The notes below the pieces were generated by a model. That model was not told the DNA's origin, ran no database searches, and saw only the letters and a list, made by a program, of their open reading frames with translations. Positions 17,262-25,247 of a stretch of DNA of 64,000 bases are shown here, in pieces. Each line of letters starts with the position of its first letter. Within the stretch, counting starts at the first letter, position 1. The position numbers and the translations under genes are program-made. The stretch is from assembly GCA_030427485.1 (NCBI GenBank), contig JAUICG010000001.1:124001-188000 (forward strand), read 5' to 3'. Source of the DNA: Gammaproteobacteria bacterium. GTDB taxonomy: Bacteria; Pseudomonadota; Gammaproteobacteria; Pseudomonadales; Halieaceae.

Positions 17262-18723
17262 GATGGCCGCCAACACCCCGGTACTGGTAGGAATTGCCGC
17301 CGTCCAGCAGAAAGTGCAGGATTACCGGCAGGCGCTGGAGCCCGTGGCGCTGATGGAATTGGCCCTGCGAAATGCCGCCAGTGATGCCGGTTGTGAACAG
17401 TTACTGGGCCAGGCGGACGAGATCCTGGTACCCAGGAGTCTGTGGGGCTACAGCGATCCCGGCCGCCTGTTGGCAAAGGCGCTTGGCGCGAACTCGGCCG
17501 GGACGCTGCTGGCGGAGTTCGGCATCCTGCAGCAGACGCTGTTGACGCGCGCCTGCCAGCGTATAGCAGCGGGCGAATCCAGGGTGGTGCTGGTGACCGG
17601 CGGCGAGGCCAAATATCGCGCACTTTGCGCGCAGAAGGCAGGGGAAGAGGCATTGGAAACTTCCCAGCCCGATGCGGAGCCGGATACCACGCTGCGCCCG
17701 CAAGAGGAGATGTGGTCCCCGGTGGAGTCCGCGGCGGGACTTGGCATGCCGGTCGGGTATTACGCCATCCTCGACAGCGCGTTGCGTCACAAACAGGGCT
17801 TGAGTGTCGATGCGCACCGTGACCAGATGGCGGCCATGTATTCCCGCTTGAGCGAGCTGGCCGCGGACAATCCCGATGGCTGGTCTGACCAGGCCGTGCC
17901 GGCCGGGCACATCCGTGAACACTCTCCCGCCAACCGTATGTTGGCCTTTCCGTATACCAAGCTTCACAACAGCCAGTGGAATGTCGACCAGGCGGCCGGC
18001 CTGATCCTGTGTTCCGTGGGTGTTGCCGAGGCCCTGGGTATCGAACGCGGCAAGTGGGTATTCCCGCGCGCGTTCACCGAGTCAAATTTCATGTCGGTGG
18101 TCGCCAGCCGCAGGGACCTCGGCGCCAGTGAGGGGTTTCGGATTGCCGGCAGGGTAGCGATGGAACTGGCGGGTATTGAGTTTAACGACATACGTCTGTG
18201 CGAGTTGTACTCCTGCTTCCCCTACGCCGTGCGCGTGCAGTTGCAGGAATTCGGCATGACTGCGCAGCACAATGTCAGCGTTACCGGTGGGATGACCTTT
18301 GGCGGCGGGCCGCTGAACAACTTCGTCTTTCAGGCAACCGTGAGAATGGCGCAGTTACTGCGCCAGAACCCGACCGAGGTGGGTCTGGTGACAGCCGTCA
18401 GCGGCATGTTGACCAAGCAGGCCTGTGCGCTGTGGTCGGCGACTCCAGGCGCCGGCGGCTGGGCCTGCGCCGATGTGACGGAGCAGGTAAGCCGGGAGAG
18501 TGAGGTCTGTGAGCTGGTGGAGGACTACAGCGGCAGCGGTACGGTGGCGGGTTATACGGTACTGTTCAAGGGGCTGGACCCCTGGCGTGCGGTGGCCGTG
18601 TTTGACCTGCCGGATGGCAGCCGCACGGTCGCTTTCAGCGAGGCGCCGCGAGCGCTCGAGCATATGATGGCGCAGGAGTGTTGTGGCGAACGCTATGAGA
18701 TTGCGAGCGGGCGGTTTCACTAG
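17254..18723 (+). CDS. Thiolase-family acetyl-CoA acetyltransferase (SCP-x-like)
   Basis: 489-residue protein of the thiolase superfamily. The N-terminal half covers TPVLVGIAAVQQ, the VLVTGGEAKY region and PVGYYAI. The C-terminal half has the ELYSCFPYAV and VTGGMTFGGGPLNNF motifs typical of the acetyl-CoA acetyltransferase/SCP-x subgroup, and the last 90 residues form an extra beta-rich domain. The usual nucleophile cysteine of degradative thiolases is not in its common context, so the mechanism may differ. ATG 17254 overlaps the end of the LLM gene. It ends in an inverted repeat shared with the convergent regulator gene. Confidence 0.85.
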   Translation: MAEMAANTPVLVGIAAVQQKVQDYRQALEPVALMELALRNAASDAGCEQLLGQADEILVPRSLWGYSDPGRLLAKALGANSAGTLLAEFGILQQTLLTRACQRIAAGESRVVLVTGGEAKYRALCAQKAGEEALETSQPDAEPDTTLRPQEEMWSPVESAAGLGMPVGYYAILDSALRHKQGLSVDAHRDQMAAMYSRLSELAADNPDGWSDQAVPAGHIREHSPANRMLAFPYTKLHNSQWNVDQAAGLILCSVGVAEALGIERGKWVFPRAFTESNFMSVVASRRDLGASEGFRIAGRVAMELAGIEFNDIRLCELYSCFPYAVRVQLQEFGMTAQHNVSVTGGMTFGGGPLNNFVFQATVRMAQLLRQNPTEVGLVTAVSGMLTKQACALWSATPGAGGWACADVTEQVSRESEVCELVEDYSGSGTVAGYTVLFKGLDPWRAVAVFDLPDGSRTVAFSEAPRALEHMMAQECCGERYEIASGRFH

Positions 18724-18754
18724 TACTCCGTCAATATCATGTTGACGGACTACT
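18722..18754. terminator. Inverted repeat between convergent genes, candidate bidirectional terminator
   Basis: Arms 18722-18734 and 18742-18754 are 13 bases long with one mismatch and a seven-base loop. The repeat overlaps the stop codons of both convergent genes (thiolase and AraC regulator). There is no T-run on either side, so intrinsic termination is uncertain. Confidence 0.5.
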
Positions 18755-19748
18755 GGCCGCGGCGAACATCCCGCGGCGATTTTCCCGTCCACTTCAGGTA
18801 GGCACGGCGAAAGTTGGACGGATCGTTGAAGCCTACCATGTAGGCGATGCTGGCCAGCGACAGCCGTTTATTTTGCAGGTGACGGGTGGCGTGTTCAGCG
18901 CGCACCTGGTCCAGCAGGCGCTGGAACGATTGTTGCTCTTCGTCCAAACGGCGGCGGTAGGTGCGGGGGCTGAGGTTGAGCATGGCGGCAATCTGTGGCA
19001 TCTGCGGGTACTGGCCTTCAAGCTTGCGCAACAAGCGCAGCGTCCGTTCAGCCACGGAGTTTTCCTCCTCGAGGTCTGCCAGCAGGCGGGCGCACTCGGC
19101 TTCGTAAAGGTTGCGCAGAACCGGGTTCGAGGACGGCAGCGGGGTATTGAGTAAATCCCGGTGGAATGCGATGCGGCCCTGCGGTGTGTCGAAATGAATG
19201 TCGTCGCCGAACAGTTCGTAGTACAGCTCAAAGTGATCGGGTCTGGGGTAGGGGAACTCCATGCGCATCCGCAGCTCGGGTGCGTTGAGCAGGCCGCGAA
19301 GCGTATTGATGAGGGCCCCGTAAAACAGCTCATACCCAAATTCTATCGAGACATCGCCCGGCGTGCTCACTATCGTCAGGATGCACTGCTCTGCGACGGT
19401 TTCAAATTCAAAATGCAGTCCCGACGCCAGCAGGTGGTTGTATTTGAGGAACAACTCGATGGCCTCCGCCAGGTCGGTGCAGGTCATGAAGGCCTGTCCG
19501 AGCACAGCATGGGCGCTTAAATTCAGGCGTAACCCCAGTTTGAGACCCAGCGCCGGGTCGCCGGTGAGGGTCTGGGCGTTGCGGACCAGCCGGTTGAAAT
19601 CATCGTCCAGTATGCGCGCGCCAATGCTCGAGATACCGGCGCTGGCGAAGGTGGTGCCCGCGAGCAACTTGTCGTGATCGCAGCCCTGTTTTTCGACCAT
19701 GTCGATCAGGATCAGGATGTACTGCGCTGGTGTGGTGGTTTTTGACAT
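18750..19748 (-). CDS. AraC-family transcriptional regulator
   Basis: 332-residue regulator. Residues 1 to about 230 form an Arabinose_bd-type (OruR/ArgR-like) sensor domain, and the C-terminal 100 residues hold two helix-turn-helix motifs, with AAMLNLSPRTYRRRL and ASIAYMVGFNDPSNFRRAY as recognition elements. ATG 19748 gives the usual N-terminus; a longer frame to 19889 would overlap the divergent gene. It is transcribed away from the diiron protein gene with about 100 bases between them, so it probably controls that gene. Direct repeats in the gap are a likely binding site. Confidence 0.88.
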   Translation of the reverse strand: MSKTTTPAQYILILIDMVEKQGCDHDKLLAGTTFASAGISSIGARILDDDFNRLVRNAQTLTGDPALGLKLGLRLNLSAHAVLGQAFMTCTDLAEAIELFLKYNHLLASGLHFEFETVAEQCILTIVSTPGDVSIEFGYELFYGALINTLRGLLNAPELRMRMEFPYPRPDHFELYYELFGDDIHFDTPQGRIAFHRDLLNTPLPSSNPVLRNLYEAECARLLADLEEENSVAERTLRLLRKLEGQYPQMPQIAAMLNLSPRTYRRRLDEEQQSFQRLLDQVRAEHATRHLQNKRLSLASIAYMVGFNDPSNFRRAYLKWTGKSPRDVRRGQ

Positions 19749-19757
19749 TGACGTATT

Positions 19758-19777
19758 TGGCCACAAATGACCATAAA
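19758..19777. promoter_or_regulatory. Tandem 10-bp repeats, candidate AraC-regulator operator
   Basis: TGGCCACAAA is followed directly by TGACCATAAA, an in-phase 10-base direct repeat with two mismatches, and then by TTGACA (19778-19783), a perfect -35 hexamer. AraC-type activators bind such helically phased half-sites next to the -35 element. It lies in the gap between the divergent regulator and diiron genes. Confidence 0.5.
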
Positions 19778-19854
19778 TTGACAAGACTTTACCTTGCTGG
19801 GCCGCTGGGCATCGCGCATAGTAAATTCCCGCATAACTATACGGAGCGACGGCT

Positions 19855-21042
19855 ATGAAGATTGAATGGACTGATAAAACCCCGCGCAAGATTCAGCGCT
19901 TTCCCGGTGCAGACTATCCCAAGGATAATCCGGACCTTGAAGATGTCCTGACCAGCGCGGATGTTGAGCATGTCGCCGAGATTTTCCAGACGCCGCTGAC
20001 CGGATCCTACAACTGGGATTACAAGGTCCAGGACGACAGGATCAAGAAGCTCTACGATCTGGGCAAACAACTCAACTGGGACCCCGAAATCGATATTGAC
20101 TGGAACCGTCCCTGGCCCATGGAGCAGCAGTCACCGGAGATGATGAACCTGCACGATTACGAGCCCTACCTGGCGATGGACGAGGACACCCGGGCGGAGT
20201 TCTGGTTACACATGAATGCCTGGAGTCTGTCGCAGTTCCTGCATGGAGAGCAGGGTGCGCTGCTGGTGGCGTCCCAGTTGTGTTCCTGCGCACCCACGTT
20301 CAACGCCAAGCTCTACGCCGCGTCGCAAACCTTTGACGAGGCGCGCCACGTGGAAGTGTTCAACAAGTACCTGCAGCAGCGTATCGGGATGAGCTACCCG
20401 ATCAATACGCACCTGAAAAGTATTATCGACAAGATTCTTACCGATGCCCGCTGGGATATGAAGTTCATCGGTATGCAAATAGTGATCGAGGGGCTGGCGC
20501 TGTCGGCGTTTGCGACCACTCGCGAGACAACCCCGGACCCGGTGCTCAAGGACGTGGTGTACCTGGTGACGCGCGATGAAGCCCGCCATGTCACATTTGG
20601 CGTGAACTACCTGGAAGAGTTCGTCAAGACCCTGTCTGACGAGGAGCGAGAAGAGCGTGCGCAATTCGCTTACGAAGCCTGCGCGATCAGTCGCGAGCGG
20701 CTGGTGGCGACCGATGTATTTCGCCATTTCGGGTGGGATGTCGAGGAGGCGCGCAAGAAAGTCCTCGATGGGTTTGTGATGTCCACTTTCCGCAACCTGC
20801 TGTTCCAGCGCGTGATTCCCAACCTCAATCGTATCGGCCTGCTGACGGAAAAGGTGCGCCCGAAATTTGAAACATTGGGTATTCTGGATTACGAAAATCT
20901 TGCGACCGACGGGGATATTGACTGGTCCGCTATGGAGCGTCCACTCGATACGCAGGAAGCCCAGTCTTACGAGCAGAGCATGCTGGCCGAGTTTGCCAAG
21001 GCACACGAAGTGCAGGAAAGCAAAACCAGCTCCGCAGCGTGA
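19855..21042 (+). CDS. Ferritin-like diiron protein (putative oxygenase)
   Basis: 395-residue protein with a four-helix diiron core. The expected ligands are all present: Glu132 in HGEQG, Glu162/His165 in DEARHVEVF, Glu212 in VIEGL and Glu242/His245 in DEARHVTFG, giving two ExxH motifs like the ribonucleotide-reductase R2 and AurF-type families. The N-terminal 100 residues and C-terminal tail are family-specific. No signal peptide. Probably a cytoplasmic oxygenase or oxidase; substrate unknown. Divergent from an AraC regulator and followed by a strong terminator, so it is a single regulated gene. Confidence 0.85.
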   Translation: MKIEWTDKTPRKIQRFPGADYPKDNPDLEDVLTSADVEHVAEIFQTPLTGSYNWDYKVQDDRIKKLYDLGKQLNWDPEIDIDWNRPWPMEQQSPEMMNLHDYEPYLAMDEDTRAEFWLHMNAWSLSQFLHGEQGALLVASQLCSCAPTFNAKLYAASQTFDEARHVEVFNKYLQQRIGMSYPINTHLKSIIDKILTDARWDMKFIGMQIVIEGLALSAFATTRETTPDPVLKDVVYLVTRDEARHVTFGVNYLEEFVKTLSDEEREERAQFAYEACAISRERLVATDVFRHFGWDVEEARKKVLDGFVMSTFRNLLFQRVIPNLNRIGLLTEKVRPKFETLGILDYENLATDGDIDWSAMERPLDTQEAQSYEQSMLAEFAKAHEVQESKTSSAA

Positions 21043-21129
21043 AGTGAGCCCTTCGGGGCTTTCTGCACCGGTTACCTGTTACCTCTCATTACCGGGTCAT
21101 CAGGGGGAACCGCCCTGTGGGCAGTAGGC

Positions 21130-21170
21130 GCAAAAAAAAGCCGGCTGAAAAGCCGGCTTTTTTTTTTGCG
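21130..21170. terminator. Bidirectional rho-independent terminator
   Basis: Perfect stem 21139-21146 with 21151-21158 around a GAAA tetraloop, flanked by A-runs on the left and T-runs on the right, so it works both for the diiron gene on the plus strand and for rpsT on the minus strand. Confidence 0.92.
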
Positions 21171-21201
21171 CTGGTGCACCGCGCGGTGCACGCGGCATGG
21201 A

Positions 21202-21468
21202 TCAGGCTGAAAGTGCCTTTATCTGTGCATTCAGGCGGCTCTTGTGGCGCGCAGCCTTGTTCTTGTGGATGATCCCTTTGTCCGCCATGCGATCAATAAC
21301 GGGCACCGCGCTGTCGTAGGCGGTCTTTGCCGCGGCCGGATCGCCGCTGCCGATAGCGGCATTGACCTTCTTGATGACGGTGCGCACCAGTGATCGCAGG
21401 CTGGCATTGTGTGAGCGACGCTTCTCTGCCTGGCGGGCGCGCTTCTTTGCTTGTGGTGAATTCGCCAC
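21202..21468 (-). CDS. rpsT: 30S ribosomal protein S20
   Basis: 88-residue, strongly basic protein that binds 16S rRNA in the small subunit. The start [18 protein letters not shown] and the end region [12 protein letters not shown] are typical. Single gene, convergent with the diiron gene through a shared terminator and divergent from a TetR regulator. Confidence 0.98.
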   Translation of the reverse strand: MANSPQAKKRARQAEKRRSHNASLRSLVRTVIKKVNAAIGSGDPAAAKTAYDSAVPVIDRMADKGIIHKNKAARHKSRLNAQIKALSA

Positions 21469-21630
21469 GGTATTACCTCAATGGAAGTCAAAAAAATGAG
21501 AGGCGCGATTATTCACATTGCCCCGTCCGTTGTCAACCGCCGCCTCTCTGGCGAGGCCAGTGCACGGTGATGTATACTAACGCCTAATAGTTGTTATTGA
21601 CCTGCTTTCCCGGGGTGGCATTTTCTGCGT

Positions 21631-22266
21631 ATGAATAATCCGGCGGTATCAGCGGCACCCAGCACTGCGGAGCGGATTCTCGACGCCGCCGAAGACCTGT
21701 TTGCCGCAAAGGGCTACAGCGCGACCTCTCTGGGCGATGTGGCCGACCGGGTAGGCATTCGCTCGCCCAGTCTCTACAACCACTTCAAAAACAAGGAAGC
21801 CTTGTACGAAGCCGTCCTGGAGCGCCTGTTGGCTGTGTTCTCCGCGCCGTTGGCGGAATTGGAAGGCGGGCCGGTCACCAACGAGCGGGTCTTTCACTGG
21901 CTGGAAACGATTGTTCGGCAGCACCATGCCAATCCGAACCTGGCCCGGCTGTTGCAGCACGCCGCCCTGTCCGGGGGGCCGCATACCAATGAGTTGATAG
22001 ACCGGCTGTTTCGGCCCATGTTTCGACCGGATGCCAAGATAGAGGGTGGAGATCTCACGCTGTTCGAGAATAGCGGGCTACAGCCCTGGGCGGTTATGGC
22101 GTTTAACAACCTTGTGATGTCCTATGTCACCATGGCGCCGATGTACCGCGATTTGCTCGGCCAGGACCCGTTTAGCGAAGCCGCGCTGGAAAACCAGCTG
22201 AGCCTGATTAAGATGCTGCTGCGTGCAGTTTTTGAATACAAGGGGGGAGCGGCAGGGGCTGGCTAG
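21631..22266 (+). CDS. TetR-family transcriptional regulator
   Basis: 211-residue regulator. The N-terminal TetR helix-turn-helix is clear (SLGDVADRVGIRSPSLYNHF, about 31-50), and the C-terminal half is a ligand-binding helical domain. The start region has Ala/Pro/Ser-rich residues. It is followed after 46 bases by the phosphatase gene on the same strand, which it may control or be co-transcribed with. The ligand is unknown. Confidence 0.88.
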   Translation: MNNPAVSAAPSTAERILDAAEDLFAAKGYSATSLGDVADRVGIRSPSLYNHFKNKEALYEAVLERLLAVFSAPLAELEGGPVTNERVFHWLETIVRQHHANPNLARLLQHAALSGGPHTNELIDRLFRPMFRPDAKIEGGDLTLFENSGLQPWAVMAFNNLVMSYVTMAPMYRDLLGQDPFSEAALENQLSLIKMLLRAVFEYKGGAAGAG

Positions 22267-22312
22267 GCGCGCCTGTTCCCTCTCATTGTTTGCAAGAGGC
22301 TAGATCCAGGTC

Positions 22313-23308
22313 ATGTTAATTTCGGAGGCAGTGCACATCTGGCGTGAGTCGGACGGTGACTATCATATCGAGTGGCAGGCGAGTCATCCCGATACGCGAG
22401 TGACCGTCGAGGCGTTGGCGCCGAATGGTAATGTGAGTGCTCACTATAGCGAAGACCTGCGGCGTGCGCGCTTGTCCGGCCTGCAACCCGCCAGTCGTCA
22501 CTTTTTCCGCGTACGCGATCAGCACGGAACTGAGGTGCTGGCGGCCGAGCGCAAGCTGGGTATGCAGGGCACGCCGAATTTCAGGGATTTCGGTGGCTAC
22601 CCCACCGCAGACGGGCGCAGCGTCAAGTGGGGCTCCCTGTTTCGCTCGGGCCAGTTGTCGAGTCTGAGCGACCAGGATGTGGATCTGCTGGCGAGTCTTG
22701 AGCTTGACCTGATATGCGATTTCAGGCGGCAGGAAGAGCAGGAGGGCGACCCCAGTCGTCTGCCCGCGCGCAACACTCCGCGAATCGCCAGCCTGCCGAT
22801 TATACCGGGGAGCAACTCGCGATTTTTTGAGCAGGCTGAAGGCCAGGCGGCTGACCGGCAGGCGATGTTCGACTTCATGGTGGAGATTAACCGCGATTTT
22901 GCCGAGTCCCAGACGGCCACATATGCCCGCATGTTTCGGGAGATTCTGGACATCCAGGATGCGCGCTTCCTGGTGCATTGCGCCGCCGGCAAGGATCGGA
23001 CCGGGTTCGCGGCGGCCATTATCCTGATGGCGTTGGGTGTGTCGCGAGAGGTGATCATGCGCGACTACATGCTCACGGCGCGATTTTTCCACCCGGAAAA
23101 GGAAATGGACCGGCTGCGGGAGAAATACCAGATGCAGTCCATGGAGGGAGCGTCGATTCTACCGATGCTTGAGGTTCACGAGGATTACCTGGCACGTGCA
23201 CTGCTCGCGATAGAGCAGGGCTATCCCTCGGTGGAAGTCTACCTGCGGGAGGCGCTGGGTGTGGGTTCGGCCGAACTGGCCGAACTGCAGGCGCGCTACC
23301 TGGATTGA
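22313..23308 (+). CDS. PTP-type tyrosine phosphatase with N-terminal FN3-like region
   Basis: 331-residue protein whose C-terminal two thirds is a MptpB/Y_phosphatase3-type phosphatase: the NFRDFGGY segment (89-96) and the P-loop HCAAGKDRTG with nucleophile Cys223. The Lys in the P-loop is typical of this branch, which acts on phosphotyrosine and often on phosphoinositides. The first 85 residues look like a fibronectin-III-like beta sandwich. No signal peptide is visible, so it is probably cytoplasmic. Confidence 0.87.
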   Translation: MLISEAVHIWRESDGDYHIEWQASHPDTRVTVEALAPNGNVSAHYSEDLRRARLSGLQPASRHFFRVRDQHGTEVLAAERKLGMQGTPNFRDFGGYPTADGRSVKWGSLFRSGQLSSLSDQDVDLLASLELDLICDFRRQEEQEGDPSRLPARNTPRIASLPIIPGSNSRFFEQAEGQAADRQAMFDFMVEINRDFAESQTATYARMFREILDIQDARFLVHCAAGKDRTGFAAAIILMALGVSREVIMRDYMLTARFFHPEKEMDRLREKYQMQSMEGASILPMLEVHEDYLARALLAIEQGYPSVEVYLREALGVGSAELAELQARYLD

Positions 23309-23327
23309 GCGTAGCGCACTGAACAGC

Positions 23328-23351
23328 GGCCGCCGACAAACGAAGGCGGCC
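23328..23351. terminator. Possible terminator between convergent genes
   Basis: Seven-base GC stem (23328-23334 with 23345-23351) and ten-base loop in the short gap between the phosphatase gene and the small secreted-protein gene. No T-run follows in either direction, so this is weak. Confidence 0.35.
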
Positions 23352-23365
23352 TCAGCAGCAGGGAA

Positions 23366-23638
23366 TTACTTGTTTTTGCAAGCGCCCTTGGCTGCCTTGA
23401 TCTGCTTCTTCTCGCAGTCATCGCTTGAGGCATCACCCACGCACCACTTGCCGCGGTTGTCCCAGGCAGTCAGCTCGGCTTTTTTGCCGTTGGAGCATTT
23501 TACCGTGTAGGTGGAGTAGGCCGTGCCGTCACTGGTGGTAGCATTCTCGTTAAATACGATGCTGGTGGGCTTGGCGGCCAGGCTGCCGGCGGAGAAGACA
23601 ACCAGTGCTGTAGCGGCTGCGATTTTGGATATGTTCAT
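23366..23638 (-). CDS. Small secreted cysteine-containing protein
   Basis: 90-residue protein with a clear Sec signal peptide (about 1-22, cleavage after SLAA) and a mature part of about 68 residues with four cysteines, so two disulfides are likely in the periplasm or outside. The middle is Ser/Thr/Asn-rich and the C-terminus Lys-rich. ATG 23638 is preceded by AAGGAAC and puts the signal peptide at the very N-terminus. A long AT-rich region upstream may hold a regulated promoter. I do not recognise the family. Confidence 0.8.
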   Translation of the reverse strand: MNISKIAAATALVVFSAGSLAAKPTSIVFNENATTSDGTAYSTYTVKCSNGKKAELTAWDNRGKWCVGDASSDDCEKKQIKAAKGACKNK

Positions 23639-24071
23639 GTCGGGTTCCTTGTGATTCGCTGTTGGTGTTGCAGTGAGAAAATGGGCTGCAAATGGAGCAG
23701 CTTCGATGAGGCTATTATAAGGCAAGGCGCGGCCAGCAGAAGTTACTAAATTGTAAGTTTTTGGGTATTTTGGTAACAAAATTGAGATTAGTGGTGAAAA
23801 TTAAACCTATGTATATGTTTTTACAGTAATAAATCACACTTTCCGTTAGTTTCCCTTGGAAACGTTAACAATATTTAATGTCTTTTTGGTAACAAGTGTG
23901 CTCTGGCCTTACTCGGGTGGCTGGTAGTTTCGACGCTGCTGATAACAGTGGTGATGTTCGCCTCTGGCGGTCCTGCGGGGCGCGCGGGACATGCCGTGCG
24001 CGTATCTGCCGGATGACTCGCGCAGGGATTTTGGTTATGGTGTGGCGCCTTAAAAATATGAGATTGCCGGC
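23639..24071. other. AT-rich intergenic region with repeats
   Basis: About 430 bases without a convincing gene. The part from about 23740 to 23900 is much richer in A and T than its surroundings. It holds a 12-base direct repeat TTTTGGTAACAA (23768-23779 and 23884-23895) and a hairpin GTTTCC-CTT-GGAAAC (23849-23863). It must contain the promoters of the divergent secreted-protein and acyltransferase genes. A small RNA is possible but not shown. Confidence 0.6.
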
Positions 24072-25247
24072 TTGACCGACCCCTTTGCAGAGATACGGCC
24101 CTATAAGGATGATGAAGTAGCCGCTGTAGTGTCAGGCCTGTTACGCAGCGCCGAATTCCTGGACACGCTCGCCGCGTATCGCCTGGGCCGACTGGCACGC
24201 TACGTGCCGAGGTCGCTGCGTTTCCTGTTGCGCCCGGTGGTGAAATATATTCTCTCCCGGGAGGTGCGTGGCGTCTCGGATGTGCGCAGCATGCAACTGG
24301 TCATAGAGCGCTACATGACGCGTATGATAGAAGCCGCCACGGGGGGGTTCAGCGTGTCGGGCCTGGATGCGCTGGTTTCCGGTCGCCCCTACCTTTTTAT
24401 GAGTAATCACCGCGATATTGCGATGGATCCCGCGTTCACCAACTACGCGTTGCACAGAAACGGCCACGATACGGTACGCATCGCGATCGGGGATAATCTG
24501 CTCACCAAGGCGTGGGTCTCGGACCTGATGCGCTTGAACAAGAGCTTTATTGTCCGCCGTGCCGTAAGTGGCCCACGCGAACTGCTGTCCGCTTCGAAGA
24601 CCCTGGCCAACTATATACAGCACTCCCTGCGCGCAGAGAATGCCTCGATCTGGATAGCGCAGCGGGAAGGGCGCGCCAAGGACGGCGTTGATCGCACCGA
24701 GCCGGTAATCGTCAAGATGCTGTCCATGAGTCGCGACAAGCGCGAGCAGGGATTTGGAGAGCACATTCGCAGTCTGGGTATCGTACCGGTTGCTATTTCC
24801 TATGAACTTGACCCCTGTGACGCGATGAAGGCCCGTGAGCTCTACCAGAAGGCGTCCGAGGGCCGCTATCAGAAAGGCGAGCAGGAAGATGTCGCGTCCA
24901 TTGCCCAGGGAATTGCCGGTGAGAAAGGACGCGTTCATGTCACGTTCGGTACGCCGCTGGCTGACGACCTGGAAACCCCGGAAGCGGTCGCCGCTGAGGT
25001 GGACCGGCAGATCATCACCGGCTATTGCCTGCACCCCACCAACATCTACGCATACCGACGACTGTACGGTGAGGGTGCCCCCATCCCCGATGCGCTCTAT
25101 CTCGAGGAAGGCGACTGCACCCAGGCCGAGTTCGAGGCGCGTATCGACGCCATGCCGGAAGCGCACCGCCCCTATGCGCTGGGCATATACGCCAATGCGG
25201 TGGTCAGCAAACTGGCGCTTGCACAACGTTCGCAGACCCCTTGCTGA
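24072..25247 (+). CDS. Glycerolipid acyltransferase (PlsC/PlsB-like)
   Basis: 391-residue acyltransferase. The catalytic HxxxxD motif is NHRDIAMD (about 114-121), followed by the FIVRR and AQREGRAKDG segments that match the glycerol-3-phosphate/1-acylglycerol-3-phosphate family blocks for substrate binding. It probably acts at the inner membrane in phospholipid or storage-lipid synthesis; the exact acceptor is not clear. Start TTG 24072 has only a weak ribosome-binding site. The stop overlaps the dinG start by seven bases. Confidence 0.84.
   Translation: MTDPFAEIRPYKDDEVAAVVSGLLRSAEFLDTLAAYRLGRLARYVPRSLRFLLRPVVKYILSREVRGVSDVRSMQLVIERYMTRMIEAATGGFSVSGLDALVSGRPYLFMSNHRDIAMDPAFTNYALHRNGHDTVRIAIGDNLLTKAWVSDLMRLNKSFIVRRAVSGPRELLSASKTLANYIQHSLRAENASIWIAQREGRAKDGVDRTEPVIVKMLSMSRDKREQGFGEHIRSLGIVPVAISYELDPCDAMKARELYQKASEGRYQKGEQEDVASIAQGIAGEKGRVHVTFGTPLADDLETPEAVAAEVDRQIITGYCLHPTNIYAYRRLYGEGAPIPDALYLEEGDCTQAEFEARIDAMPEAHRPYALGIYANAVVSKLALAQRSQTPC

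Noticed and set aside
24141..25226. 361-codon open frame on the minus strand
   Set aside because: It is antisense to the acyltransferase gene, which has an intact HxxxxD motif.
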